Shown: in pieces, positions 25,641 through 37,959 of the stretch | How the letters are laid out: every line of letters starts with the position of its first letter | Numbering within the stretch: position 1 is the stretch's first letter | The notes under the pieces: generated by a model | The model's database searches: none | What the model was told of the DNA's origin: nothing | The model's input: only the letters and a program-made list of their open reading frames with translations | NCBI RefSeq assembly: GCF_963576545.1 | Contig: NC_083649.1 | Location: forward strand, 9,553,146 to 9,617,145 | Direction: 5' to 3' | Source: Limanda limanda | Taxonomy: Eukaryota; Chordata; Actinopteri; Pleuronectiformes; Pleuronectidae | DNA: 64,000 nucleotides | Made by a program: the position numbers and the translations under genes

Positions 25641-26687
25641 TCCTTGTGCCTCGTCCCGTCCCGCTGGAGGCTCCAACCACACTCCCAGCCTATCCCGGCT
25701 CGCCCACTCCCAGTTCAGCCAACTGGGACGACCATGATTACGCACCACGGACCAGCCCCTCCAGCGTCAGAGACCACCACAGGCTGCAGGGGTCTCACAG
25801 CTGGAAGGGGATCCGGTCCAAACTAATAAAGCTGCATCACTGGCTGGTAACGTGTCCATGTCAGTAAGAAGACAACACTCAGATGCTCAAGGGCACAAAG
25901 GGTGCACATGCTGCTTATAGGCTACTTAATATTGTTATTGGGAATCTTGTTTACAGCCTTTAGGTAGAATGTGTAGGTCTACTATGTTTAAACATTTATA
26001 TCTCACAAGTTTTTTTCATCAGATATACACTCAGATCTTTCTGATGGATCCAAGCAGAGCTCTTTAAATTGTTGAAGTCTGACAAAAAGTGATGGTTTCA
26101 ATATCTCTCATCATTTGTTCCATTTGGCTGTTTCAAGTATTTATCCTCCAGTTTATTATTAAATCAACTATTTCAATGGTAGCTCACTTTTAGTTTTACA
26201 GCTGTATTTCAACCATTTTTATATAAAACCTGTATCCAGTTAATCAGAGTAACTCTCACTATTTCAATCATATACTAGTTTCTAGCCACGTTTAAGAAAA
26301 AGCTTTTAGAGAGCTGGATAAAACAAGGAATTATGACTAGTGTGTGTTTTGTTTGTGTGTGTTGCTCAATGCCATTCATTGTGGGTGTAAGGCTGTTATT
26401 GATATGTCCTATTAATACTACTGTGTCATGTTGTAGGTTGGGTTGTAAGTCATTTATAACTATAGGTTAACAAAATAATTACCTTCAAGACATGTCTCAT
26501 CTTTACAGATATTTACAGACAAGTTTGAGATTCTACAGTATTATTGCCAAATGGCTCCATCTCTTGGTGTGTTGCAGACATTACACTAATACTGTATATG
26601 TGGCACTTCTCCCTCATCTTACTGTAGAACTGCAGCAGATTCGAAGGGCTGCATTCAAGAGAAAAACTCAGTCATAGCAAGTAAGAA
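25641..26687. other. intergenic, sh3pxd2b upstream to LECT2-like 3' end
   Basis: About 1 kb between the presumed sh3pxd2b promoter and the likely poly(A) signal of the LECT2-like gene, so the two minus-strand genes lie head to tail. The left part is GC-rich promoter-proximal DNA to about 25.85 kb; the rest is AT-rich with nothing recognisable. Confidence 0.6.
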
Positions 26688-26693
26688 TTTATT
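26688..26693 (-). terminator. possible poly(A) signal of the LECT2-like gene
   Basis: AATAAA on the minus strand about 450 bases after the LECT2-like stop codon. It is the only canonical hexamer I noticed at a reasonable distance; chance occurrence is possible in this AT-rich DNA. Confidence 0.35.
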
Positions 26694-27138
26694 GTACATT
26701 GAAATAAGTAAGTTTCCATTTGAGGAAATAGAGCCAATTCTAGTCAAAAGCAGAAATAAAAAAATAATTGATTACATATCCACATACAGGGATATTGCAA
26801 AAGAGACTGAGTCAATGTTGGAGAATGAAAACATTTTTCAGATCAAAGCAGGAAAGAGGAAGGTGTGTGTCATATTTACCAGAAATCTTTAGTAACAAAC
26901 CACATAACATTAAATAGTTCTCAATATGTGAGATATTTTAAGAATGCTGTCATGAGCGAGACCAACGTTTTGTGCGGCTTTGACGGAGAATTGATTTTCA
27001 TGACTTGGAGAAGTACTTATAAAGATGCGTTGTTATCAAGATTATGCATCTGGGATTGAATTTCCTTTGTCGTGGGTCAAATGTAAGCGTTGCAAAAGGT
27101 TAAGTGTCACATGTCACATGAAAGATGGAATCCAGAGT

Positions 27139-27305
27139 TCATATGAAATGTGAAGGGTCACTGCCGTCACACATTGGCAGCTCCAGGTGTGAGGTGATAC
27201 CCGAGAAACGTTCCTGCAGCGGCAACAGATAACCCAAGGCCTGACCCCGGGACACTGGGCCCATGTAAGGGTAAGGACGGATGTTGAAGATCTTCACACA
27301 GTGCA
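27139..27305 (-). CDS. LECT2-like gene, last coding exon (M23-fold C-terminus)
   Basis: Terminal exon of a leukocyte cell-derived chemotaxin 2 family gene. LECT2 is a small secreted immune and hepatic factor with an M23 metalloendopeptidase fold, a bound zinc and no demonstrated peptidase activity. The exon has acceptor TCTAATCCAG, two bases completing a Val codon, 54 codons and TGA. HCVKIFNIRPYPYMGPVSRG, QALGYLLPLQ and CDGSDPSHFI align with the LECT2 segments CVKMFYIKPIKYKGPIKKG, LGTLLPLQ and CDSSDPTAYL. The S-H-x-H motif that supplies a zinc ligand reads SHLE, so that histidine is glutamate. Both cysteines of the C-terminal disulfide remain. Confidence 0.9.
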
Positions 27306-29293
27306 CTGGATTAGACAGAAAGACAGTGCCATCAATGGTTTTTAGAATGGTTTCCAATAAGACTGTTTTTCTGCGGTAGCTATGAGTGGTCTCTCCAGGA
27401 CTAGAGAGGGTCCAAATCCAAGCGTACTTCAATAAGTCACAAAACCTCCCTATTACAACCAGGTGTTTTACTCAGCCCTATAATAGTACTGACAAAAGAA
27501 AGCCAACAGTAATATAGGCTACTTCTGGGAAATGCTAGGTTGTAATGTTGAAAATGTATATATAGTTGTTATAAGACACAAATGCAAGAATATCTTTGGG
27601 AGTTTAGGTAAATTCTAATTGTAACAACATGTGTTTGTCATTACTTTGCCTTCACAGGGTAAAGCTAGGTAGAAGGTATATGCAGCTGAGTGGGAAGAAC
27701 ATTTCAGGACAAAGCTGTTTGCAAACCACAGGTGAGTGATGTGTAAAACAGGAGTTAGTGGCTGATCAATACAAAATCTTTGCGTTTGTTGTCGAGAAGC
27801 AGAGAAATAAAGCAACTACAGGCCTAAAGCATCTTCATCTCACTTTGGGCAACTGCTTTTCAAAAGCTATATATCTCTCTTAATGTGCTTTAGACAGTCT
27901 GTATTGGAAACTCATGTGTGGGCGGCTGTGGCTCAGGGAGAAGAGTGGGTTGTCCACTAGGCAGAAAGTTGGTGGTTCAATCTCCTAAATTGTCCTTGGA
28001 CAATACACTGAATACCAAATTGTGTGAGTGTTGCAAGTTAGAGAAAGTGCTGCACATAGATGCAGGGGGATGAATGTGTGTGTGAATGGGAGAATGGCAA
28101 GATTGGACATATAAGTGCTTTGAGTGGTCATTAAGACCAGGAAAATCTATATATATACCACTCATCAAACATGAAATATGGAGATTAACTGACCTAGTAG
28201 TCCTCCTTAATAATCTCAAAGGGGAGATCTGAGGTTCAAGACCCTCGACGAGAACTGTCCCGACGTCTTTCCAGCGTTCGGCAGACATAAACAAGCAAGC
28301 TCCCAACTTGGAAAAGCAAACAACCCCAAAAGTAGGCTAGGGTACAACAAGTACAACCGCATCATTAGACCCTAATGATCAGTGTCTCGGCATTAATGTG
28401 GGTATCATGGCGAGGTAATGTGTCTCTGTGATGTCTAATCATGTCTGTGCTTTACCCGGAGATGAAAGGAAGCCGAGAGTACATGTGTTCTTCTGATAAC
28501 ACAGCTCAATTAGGGGTAGAGGCGCACTGAGGTCTAATGATGTTTACTCATCACGCCGGTGCCTTATCAGCTCAAGATGCTCTCAGAGTGCACTCGCACG
28601 GCCACGAGCAGACACGCTGTACGTCACAAAGGCTCGTCTGCGCTGCACCGGAGGGCTCCCCAGGTACAGACCCAGCCTGATGGATTGCTTTGTTCTCTCA
28701 GGGTTCCTTAGGGTTACTTGTGAACAGCCTTTTGATGGGGTTTCACGTGTGGCTGGGCGCTCGGGGGTTAGAGGCAACCAGGAGTTCAGCTGAGTCTCAG
28801 CTTTCCTCCTGAACACCTTGACTAATCCCTGTAAATCACTCCTTTTCATCCGCAGCCGACGCCTCCGCCATATTATCCTACCGTCGCCTTTGACCCGGCT
28901 ACGGCCCTGTACAGTACAGATTATAGGAATTAGCTTTTCAAGGGTAACAGAACAAGATTACAGTGGTTTAAAATATAAACCTGCCTTTCCATTATTTTCT
29001 GTTGGAAGTCGAGGAAATTTCCCAGGGAATTTTTAGCAGCATGGCAGGATGGATGGGAATGGCAATATTTGTTGGTCCATTACGTTGTTCCTCGGTGAAA
29101 CCTGAATATTTGATGGCATCAGAAGTTCAATCCTTCCTCATTTCTTGTGAAATCTTGTACGTGGATTGTTACAAATTTAGTTTCAGACATTATAGTTCAC
29201 AGATGGTAAAATCTTACTGCATTCTTTTGTCATCCTTGACTCTTCCTCAGTTTGTGGTTCAGTGCACATATATTAACATCTTGTCGTCCTTAC
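27306..29293 (-). other. LECT2-like intron between the last two exons
   Basis: 2.0 kb. It holds a nearly complete tRNA-derived SINE at 27922-28165 and GC-richer unique sequence at about 28.4-28.9 kb. No exon was seen. Confidence 0.8.
27922..28165 (+). repeat. tRNA-derived SINE, near full length
   Basis: Head GGGCGGCTGTGGCTCAGGGA resembles a Pol III A box region, and GGTGGTTCAATCTCC a B box. The body (TTGGACAATACACTGAATACC) and tail (GTGCTTTGAGTGGTC, then AAAATCTATATATA) are typical of a widespread teleost SINE. The left edge is where tRNA likeness begins; the right edge is uncertain. Confidence 0.75.
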
Positions 29294-29439
29294 CGTCGCT
29301 GACTAACTTGACTCCTTCATACTGATTCCCTGCTCGGTCTTTCCGACTCACTGGACCTGCCAGTGTTCCTGAGAACGGAGCGTTGACAATACCATAGTCA
29401 TGGCACACCAGGTCCACTGCTTTGCGTAGTTCATTACCT
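29294..29439 (-). CDS. LECT2-like gene, central M23-fold exon
   Basis: 146 bases: one base completing a Lys codon, 48 codons and one trailing base (phase 1). Acceptor CTCCTCCAG, donor GACG|GTAAGG. The translation GNELRKAVDLVCHDYG, then IVNAPFSGTLAGPVSRKD, aligns with LECT2 SQRPHQGVDVLCSAGS and TVYAPFTGMIVG. The family zinc motif H-x3-D reads R-x3-D: the aspartate is kept but the histidine is arginine. The cysteine after the Asp is conserved. Together with the last exon this leaves one of three metal ligands. Confidence 0.9.
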
Positions 29440-30166
29440 CTGGAGGAGAAGAGACAGGAAAGCTTATTACAGAACCATCTTTCAAAAGGCCTATTTCTAT
29501 GGGTCATATTTCACTAAACTTTCTAAACAGAAGTACTAATGTAAGAATATAGTCTTTCTTTTCCCTTTATAAGAGACAGATTATAGATTTTGCTTATCCA
29601 GGACGTGATGTCACCTGAAAAGATTGTTTGTCTGTTTGACTCTTTGTGTGGATGTGACTTGTAATGTGAAGTGATTGGAGTGGAAAAGCACTTCATACAT
29701 GCAGACCATTTTCCACTTGTAATGATTGATGATTGACTCTTACTTGTGTTCCTCTATTTGTTTTCTAGAAGCAGCTTATTCTACATATATTTCTATTTTT
29801 CATTGATTAATGAAGTTTATTGTAATATGCATGCGTAGATATTAAATTGACCAGATCTTCAAATATGTCTATGTGTGAAGTGAACTCACTCTCTGATGGT
29901 AATTGAGGTTAACCTCAGCAGGAGGTTATTTCAGGGAAGTGTTGTTGTTCTTTAGTCACTCTGATGCACATGGTGTTTCCATAAATGCCAAGAAATTGGC
30001 TGAACTTATGTCTGCATGCGTCTCCTAATTCACTCACGTTTGAAGGAAGCAAACACAACAGAAATACTGCCTTATCAACTGATCTGCTCTGTGAAGCTCT
30101 GAACCTGCAGCGTCACTGATCTTCTGAGGCTGACGCGTGAGAAATCCCATCTGGAGGAAGAACCAC
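29440..30166 (-). other. LECT2-like intron
   Basis: About 0.73 kb, AT-rich. A piece at about 29640-29712 resembles the 3' tail of the SINE at 27.9 kb (AAAGCACTTCATACATGCAGACC). Confidence 0.7.
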
Positions 30167-30251
30167 TTTTTGGAGTTGAAAGTTCCGCAGCCGTGGACGT
30201 CCCCGGCCGTCACTCTGTTGTTGTGGTCACCGGCACAGAGGACACTCCAGG
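30167..30251 (-). CDS. LECT2-like gene, N-terminal M23-region exon
   Basis: 85 bases: two bases completing an Ala codon, 27 codons and two trailing bases. WSVLCAGDHNNRVTAGDV then HGCGTFNSK matches the mature LECT2 N-terminus (PWANICAG, HGCGQY) with exactly the family spacing to the next exon. The LECT2 Cys pair in T-C-D-R-H-G-C is half lost: the first Cys is Gly. The acceptor (GGTTGGAG) has only a modest pyrimidine tract and the donor (AA|GTGGTT) is weak, so the exact edges are less sure than the exon itself; all phases nevertheless agree. Confidence 0.8.
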
Positions 30252-30606
30252 CTCCAACCGCACGGACGGGTACAAAACAAATATGTTGTGGAGTCAAGTA
30301 CATTTCCTCCACGAGTACACAACATTTCAAGGCTGCCGTGTTACTGAAGGCCAAGCATGAAAACGTTATATAAAGCATCTGCTGATTCTGAGTCACCTCA
30401 TGCTTCTGTCATTTGTTGATCTCTTCCATGTGAGTGTGTCAGGCATTGATACAACCTCACAACAACAATAACACATTCCCGTGACTCAGACTGGAGAGAA
30501 CATGGACACAACCCTTTCAATCCTTATTGGAGTATTTGTATGACTGTTTATTTCGAGGAAAAGCTGTTAACACTTTGTGCGTGTTTGTATTACTTTATTT
30601 CTTTAC
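30252..30606 (-). other. interval between the cysteine-rich exon and the M23 exons
   Basis: 355 bases with no recognised exon. I looked for a signal peptide exon here on the minus strand and saw none. Confidence 0.6.
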
Positions 30607-30914
30607 CTGGCGTACAACACTGTCTTGTCTTGGCCCCTGAACATTTGTCTCTCAGGTATTCAGCCTTGGCAGATGTATCGCTTCGGTTGGCAGACGCCTC
30701 CGACCCTCGTACAGCTGATGTCACTTCTCGGTCCCGTGGAAATTCTCTGACTTCCTTTCTTCTCGACCTTCCTCCCTGAAGTCCCAACCTTTGATCTCCC
30801 AACATGTGCTGTTGTGTCATTTTTCTTCACCTCTATGTTGCTGTTGGCTTTTTTGTCACGTATTTGAAGTTCTTCACCTTTTCTCTTGTCACGCTCTGAA
30901 CACCAAGTTGACAT
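30607..30914 (-). pseudogene. broken cysteine-rich exon upstream of the LECT2-like domain
   Basis: Candidate upstream exon of the LECT2-like gene. It ends ACGCCAG|GTAAAG in phase 1, which fits the next exon. One frame gives SCTRVGGVCQPKRYICQG and then TGA; shifting by one base gives YLRDKCSGAKTRQCCTP. Read across the break, the spacing (C-x3-GG-x-C, C-x-G-x-Y, C-x-G, CC) resembles the small disulfide-rich domains found in front of some secreted peptidoglycan-hydrolase-like proteins (recalled, not searched). The left end is set by the acceptor CTTTTTTTCTCCTTAAG; before the cysteines lies a Lys/Ser-rich linker beginning MSTWCSERDK. As written, the exon cannot be translated through. It could be a pseudogene, a sequencing error or an allele. 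Confidence 0.5.
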
Positions 30915-31461
30915 CTTAAGGAGAAAAAAAGTTGGAATTGAGAGAGTTACAGAAGGAGGAGTTAACATGAGAATGTGACTTTGAACAACTTTCTTGGTTA
31001 AATCTTATATTGTGAGGTTAATAAATGGGTTGGCATTCAAGTCTGAAATTTCTTAATGTTCTCACTGTTGAGACAACATATACGACTTGTTATGGCTGAA
31101 CAATCAATGGAAACCAATCAAAATCCAATTATGGCTAAATGGATTATTTTTGATGAAGGTAAAATGGTGTCAACATCTAATTATAATGAAGCATTGTGGT
31201 GCTACGAAGACAAGGGAACATGAGGGGTCTGGGGAAATGATTTACCATTTCCATTAACACTGTGACTCATTTCATTATATCTATCAAAATAATTGTGTAG
31301 ACTATCTGTACTCAGATTCACAATCTACATCTGTTATACTTTACCTATGTATTTAGCAGCTATTCATATCTGAGAATGTTGAGGAAGTGAAGTGAACTAC
31401 TGGTCACACAAGGAACAATTAAAAAAGAGAAAAAAGTTAATTTGTTATTCCTCATGAGTTG

Positions 31462-31616
<155 letters not shown>

Positions 31617-32375
31617 GTGGTCACGACGACAACAACAGCTACGATTATTATTATTGTTAGATAAGTAAGAGCTGCAGATTACTTTAAAATAAAAAAGTCT
31701 TCCAACATAAAAGTAAAAGATAAAGACTACAACTATGTAAACATGAACAACTGATGGAAAAACAACATCATTTTGATGATGTAAATGAAATACTTGTAAC
31801 ATGTGGTTATTTATCATTTGCTTGATATTTCTCTTGGCATGTCTTCGCTCACTGTCTGGACAAACTTGCAGAGCACATGTCATACTTGTCCATACAGACA
31901 GACAGAGTCATAGTTCAGATATTCACAGTGTGTTTTGTGCTGACAGCAAACTAATTATGCTGCCCAGGCTCGAGTCTTTGATCTTCATTAAGTCCATTAA
32001 CCTCAGAGGCGCAGAATATTTCAATCACGCCGCCCTGACCCAGGAACACACACTGGGCCCAGTGATTGAAAGAAGCTGCTTATCACTGGTGGGACTTAAT
32101 GACAGTGGGGTAGCATTGCCGGCTGTGGCGTACCAAAGCAATTCTCCTCAGCAAGCGAGTTCAAATGAAAAGAGGTAAAGCTCCGAGGCAAAAAGGAAGT
32201 TAACTTGTTGTCTTGGACAAAATGGACAAAGGGGGTTTCTGCCTAACGGGGCTGCCAGGGTGTTCGGGTGCTAGATGCTCTGCTAGAGACGGGTGAGGGT
32301 GTTATTCTGTTGTGCTGGAGTAAATTTGATGTTTGGGGTCTTAGGCCAAGTGGTTGCCAGGGCATTTGGTGATTA

Positions 32376-32640
32376 AAGGTTCAGTGTGTAGAATTCAGTG
32401 ACATCTAGTGGTGGAGTTGCATGTTGCAGCTAAATAACCCTCAACTCACCTTCCAAACATGAAACAGAAACTGTGGTAGCCTTCAGTTATCACTTTATTC
32501 TGAGGAATTCGGCCTAACTTTTTCACTATTGAAGGTGCAGAAACCTTCAAACCAAACCTCGGTATGTCAGAGCAAGAGCACCCCATCCAATATTGCTTTG
32601 TATATTTATGTGGTATTGAAAGTCACTTAATTAGTGTGTT
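32376..32640 (+). repeat. MITE-like teleost repeat, partial
   Basis: Begins AAAGGTTCAGTGTGTAGAAT and continues TTCAGTGACATCTAGTGGTG and GTTGCATGTTGCAGC, a repeat I recognise from many fish genomes. The 3' half is diverged and the matching 3' inverted end was not found. Confidence 0.5.
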
Positions 32641-33643
32641 CACTGTGGCGAGCAGAGTGTTTGCTATTTGGATATTTATCCTTGTTAAATTGTTCCTTAA
32701 TGCTGATTTGACAGCCCAATAATTCATAAAGTTGCATTAAAACTAGCGAAACAACACATGCCCACATCAGGAAGGGCATAAATATTAGCAAAATTCACAA
32801 AGTATTTTGAAGAGGGAGGTTCAGTCAAAGTTGATAAAACAGTCGTCCAAAAGAGACGCATACAACAGTTCTGATTGGCCAGCGTGTGTCATCATACCTC
32901 CTTGTGCTACGGCAGTGGGAGTTGTCCATTGTGTGGCATGAATCATCTCATCTCAGTAATAGACGTCTAATTTCCATGTCGCTAAATAGGTCCTCGGAGT
33001 CACGGCGTGCCTTGAGCTGTGCAGTTAGACGCAGTGATGTAGCGTTGCATTAGGATTTCAATCATATTTTAAATGTCTCATCTCACTTGTGCCAATGAAC
33101 AGTGACGCCAGCAATTGGCTCGAGCCCCCGAGGTTTGTGTTTACAGGAGTTCAGAATCTCTTAATAGGGCTCGGTTCATGGAAATTTCCAACGGCAGGGA
33201 GATATTTATACACCATTTGTTGTTGTTGTAATGGGATTCCTATTAGTGCCCTGCGCCGAATGGCAAATTGCTGTGTGTGAATACGAGTGTGCCTCCCCTA
33301 CACATTCCTGACTACCCTACATGGAGAGAATAGATGTTCTTTTGCCTGTGCATGGTACAGTGAGAGGCGTTCATGGGCATTTCGGTTGCATTGTGTGTTT
33401 TTTGTTGTGATGCATGTTGAAACGTGTATCGTGAAGTTCCTGGGAACACTTACAGCAAAGTGACAGAGCTGCAATGAGACAGACCCGTAACCGCAGTCTC
33501 ATCATCAAAGTTTCAGGTCAGAGAGTCTAAAATCTGTGGAATTAGGATAGAAAACAGAAAACGAGCTTGATCTACGTCAGGTTAATGTCTCTCGTCTGTG
33601 AAATTGTCTCAAAAACCAGCAGAAAAAATGGAACTTAACTTAC

Positions 33644-33652
33644 CAGTCTCAT
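33644..33652 (-). CDS. possible first coding exon (Met-Arg-Leu) of the LECT2-like gene
   Basis: ATGAGACTG followed by a consensus donor (ACTG|GTAAGT), with an acceptor-like TTCTCCAACAG upstream at about 33.7 kb. A second strong donor (CCAAG|GTAAGT) lies at about 34.08 kb on the same strand. Secreted LECT2 proteins need a signal peptide, which I could not find between 30.25 and 33.6 kb; this may be its beginning. Evidence is splice-site quality only. Confidence 0.2.
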
Positions 33653-36600
33653 GGAGAGGTTGCCGAGTGGGGCTGCAGGCGCAGTGGAACACAAAGCAGG
33701 GACTGTTGGAGAACCAGCCGGCTGTGGAAGCTGCAGTCCCCAGACCACAGGACGGTCCCTTCCGTCAATATTGAGATTGGCTTTTTAGAAAACACGAGCC
33801 ATTTACCTGCTGGAAAAGGCTCACTTTATTGACTTTTTGTTGCTGTACTGAAAGGTACACAGGGCTAGTTATTTTATCCAGAGAGTGGAGCAGCTAGCAG
33901 CAAGTCGGGAACAAATCACCTTCCAGCTCTATCTGACATTAGTCATTACCTGCTGACCAAAAGTATCGACAAACTTCACTCAAATAGTTTTCCTTCATTT
34001 TCAATCGTTTCTGAATCATAAAGCTGTTGAACATGTCTCATCTCTGCTCAATATTACATGTTAATCAAAGTGTCAGTTACTTACCTTGGACAAAACATAA
34101 TTCAGTCTTGTTTGTCATTATAAAGACTTTAATGTAACACAGTCAACAATACAGAAAACATGTGAATCTATGTTTAGGTTTTATGTGAAACAAATCATGT
34201 TTGTTTGTCACGTTCTATATATTTGTTGTATTTTAGTTTTATTGTTATTTTGGGTTATTTATTATTAAATTGTAAAATATAAATGATTTTTTTTCAACAG
34301 CTGATATATAACGGCGTCGGAAATGTTGGAATCAACTCCCAAGATTTCTACATAATTCGGACTCTAAATACATTGAATCTCATTCATATGCAGATTGCAT
34401 TGTTATTAATGTACTTTAATTCAGTGGAAACCCAGAGAAATCAATTTGATGTAATAATGTGACGTTTATAGTATTAAACACAATATTCATCTGACTCGAG
34501 TCTCAGGGACATTTTTCTCCACTTTCTACCCCGTCTTCTCGACATGATGCTTATGTAGACGTATGTAATTGCAGCCTGGATTACATTCTCAGACTTGTTA
34601 GGCTTGTCAGGACAATGTCACAATCACTTTTTCATTCTCTGTGCCAAACTAAATCATCCACAGCTGCAGAAGGAGCTCTTCAAACATGCTGGTAATTTCA
34701 CCTGAGGCGGCGGCGACATGCAGTAAAGACTACAACAGCAATTATACTCCCGCTTAGAAACCCATCAGTGTGGCCAGTGCAGTTGCCAGGCACAGGCCTC
34801 GTGCTGCTGTGTGCCCTCACGCTTTCACATCCTGGCTTCTCCCACTTAATGAGACCCTTAAAGAAATCATTATTCGTCATGCATGAGTCGAGCATCTATT
34901 ATGAAACAATTAGGTTTGAGGCCTCAGACAAGGCAATGGAAGTCAATCACTGACATGAATCCCTTACCCGAGGGAGAGGGAGATCTAGATAGTATAAATG
35001 TGGGGTGCTTCATGCAGCTTGTAAACGTCTAACAACAAACAGATTTCTTTGAGGCTATATATATATATATGTATGGATGATAATCAATTGAAGAGCTTGG
35101 GTAAAACTTTGTGTCCCATAGAGCAGGTTGTGGAGGCTTGTCTCCCTTCCAGTGATGCTACCCTTTTATTTCACTTACAGAATTGAAAACAAAAAAAAAA
35201 TAATGGTGGCTGTCGTGAGGATGAAGCCGATTCATGTGTTATAGAAGCTCGTAATTATGTTAACAGATGTGCGACTCAACCATCCCAGCTTTTGTTCTTT
35301 TTTTTAATGGATAAGTTCTTTTTTCTTTGCTCATTTAAGTTTCTCCTAATTTGTTTGTCCGAGTTTATCTTACTCTGACGTATTGTGGCGCAGTGGAGGT
35401 CACCGTAGAATATGAATGCTTTTATTCTAATTCTGAGCCGGTGACTCTCTCTGAATTACAATGCACAGTGGGCACACGGGGAAGGAGCTGAATGGCGCGG
35501 CCGGTGAAGAGTCAAGGCTTTTAGCAGCCAGACAGCTTTGATAACCAAATATCTGCGCGGAGGATTTACTGATGGACCATATGGCTCGGAATTTGAAAAG
35601 GAGAGAGGGAATTAGGGAGCGAGGGAGACCAATAAAAGACGCAAGTAGAATGCGAGACAGAGTAATGTGAGTGTTAGTGAGTGAAGGGAGGGAGGGAGGG
35701 AGGGAGGAGGAAACGAGAGGCAGAAACAGAGTGAGGGGGGGGGGGAAATGACGGTGCAAGAAGGATAGACAAGGAGACAAACTGTCGATGCAAGAGAAGG
35801 AGAAGAGACTTCAGTCGGTGTGTTAAAACCCACTCTTCTCCGGCAGAACAGAGGCTCGTGTTGACTCTTGGATAAACATGAAAACTCAAATAGAAACACG
35901 TGCCTCATCCATCAAACTCCTGGGAGGATTCGACTGTTTTCACTCCGGCCTCCACGTCAGTGAATCCTGGCATTTCAAGAAGAGATGCCACAAGTGTCTC
36001 CTAGCAACAGTTTGCTGCAAAAGCGCACACCCTCCCTCCCTCCCTTCCTCCCTCCTCTCTTCCTTCTGCTCTCCTCCACACAGACACACACACTCCCCCT
36101 CCACCTCCACCACTCCCCCCCCCTTTAAACTCCCTCCTTCCCTGAGATACCAGTTGCAGCAATGCACCACTTGCTTCAGACCTGAAATACATTCTAATTC
36201 TCCCGACTCTCCCTCCTGCTCCCTTCTGCAAACTGCCAGGCCTGCGTCTGATGACATTCAGGCCACTGTCATCTGCGAGAAGAGAAAAGAAGCACACGGC
36301 ACGTCGAGGCCACTCCCTGTGATGGCTGAAGCCACTTGGGGAGAAAATATTGAAAGAATGCAGCTATATGTCACCCACTTTACAGGCTGAGCACCTCCCG
36401 GGCATGAGGCTGACTTACACTCTTTCATTTCTGTGAGTCTTTATGCTGCTCAGGTGAAAGGACCATCTCACAAAATGAGGTTCGTGAAAAGGCTGTGTGG
36501 TCTGTTGATGGATCGGAGCGGCTCTGCGGATCTAAATCTTTCTCCTCAACACAGAGGTGGAGTCACACCCTTCTTGGCTCTGTTGATTTGTAAACCTATT

Positions 36601-37959
36601 CATGGGAGGTGGGAGACCGGGTGTCTGGGCCTGACAGGACACTGGGGCTTGGGAATCCTCTCTGCAGTGCTGGTGGCAGCAGACAGGGGGCAGCAGGAGT
36701 CTGAACAATGTGCTTCACTTAAAAGCATTTCGATGTCTACCAAGGGAGGACTTTCAAAGGGCGTTGGTGGATGGACTGAAGTCTGGTCACACGTCTCTGT
36801 CTCTCTCTCTCTCTCTCTGGGTCTGCTGGGAACACGACAACATTTAGGCCCGAGTATGTCCTTTAAAAAATATACAAATGTCAATCCATGTCCTTCATCC
36901 CCCACGTGAATTCCCATGAACCTACATCACAAGTTAAAAGCGAATCTGAGAGCAGTGGAGAGACAACAAAGCAGACGACTGAATGTGACTGGAATCTTAA
37001 GGCCTCTTTACCTCAAAGGTGCAGGCTAGCGCCAGATGAAAGACAGTGTTGTCTCAGAGCATTAAACAACTGATATTCTCCGATGAATGGCTGTATTTGA
37101 TGCAGCACTATTTCCCCAAGTCCAAAAAAATGCATAAAAAGGACAGAGGGAGAAGTCGTATGTCCTTTAAAAACTCTGCAATGGTTCTGTTTGTTTAAGT
37201 GAAAGGACACTTTAAACAGCTTTTGCAAAAAAAAGAAAAGTTACGTCAATTTTTGTATTCAAACAACGAGCTGCTTTTCAGAGACATTTCCCTGTTGTAG
37301 CCTCACAACCTTCACTCTGAGAGAATTGCAGGCAAGGAGAGAAAAAGTGAAGTGACGGAGGAGAAAGTAAAAAGCTGTTCTTCGGAGGGATCGGGGAGAG
37401 CTTAAACTTTAAGGACCGGAGCCTTTGAACTGTGCGGGAGTGGACACACCGACAGCGGGTGGATGGGAAAGGTCAAGACGATGAATGTCACGGCCAATCG
37501 TGTACGGATCAAAGCGTGTTTCATAATTGATGGATAAGTGCGGAGGAGAAGGCGAATATCAGACGCAGCAGGGGAAGCTAGCTAAATCACATCCCTCTGC
37601 TTTGATGAGGGAGAAGGCCGGGGTACGAAGCCAAAGATGAGGTTGGAGCAGGCGGAATACATTAATTAAAATCACTGCTGAGAAAACATGGCAGCCAGCC
37701 AGGTCATCCTCACGACCCGAACTGGTGCACTGAAGAAAGAGGTGGATGTTCTTTTTAAAGCAGAGCTGTCTTTGAAGAAAGAGTTTGATTCATGTCTTAT
37801 TTTAAAAGCTGAGGATTCACAATCTTACTTTCTCAGGCTGGGAATAGCCATGCAGGGACATGCGCCATAAAAACCCTGCATACATTTCAGCCACACGAGA
37901 GCCGAGCAATGTTTGACACTTTGCAATCTGCGGGATTTATCGGCAGAAGCGGGGAAATG

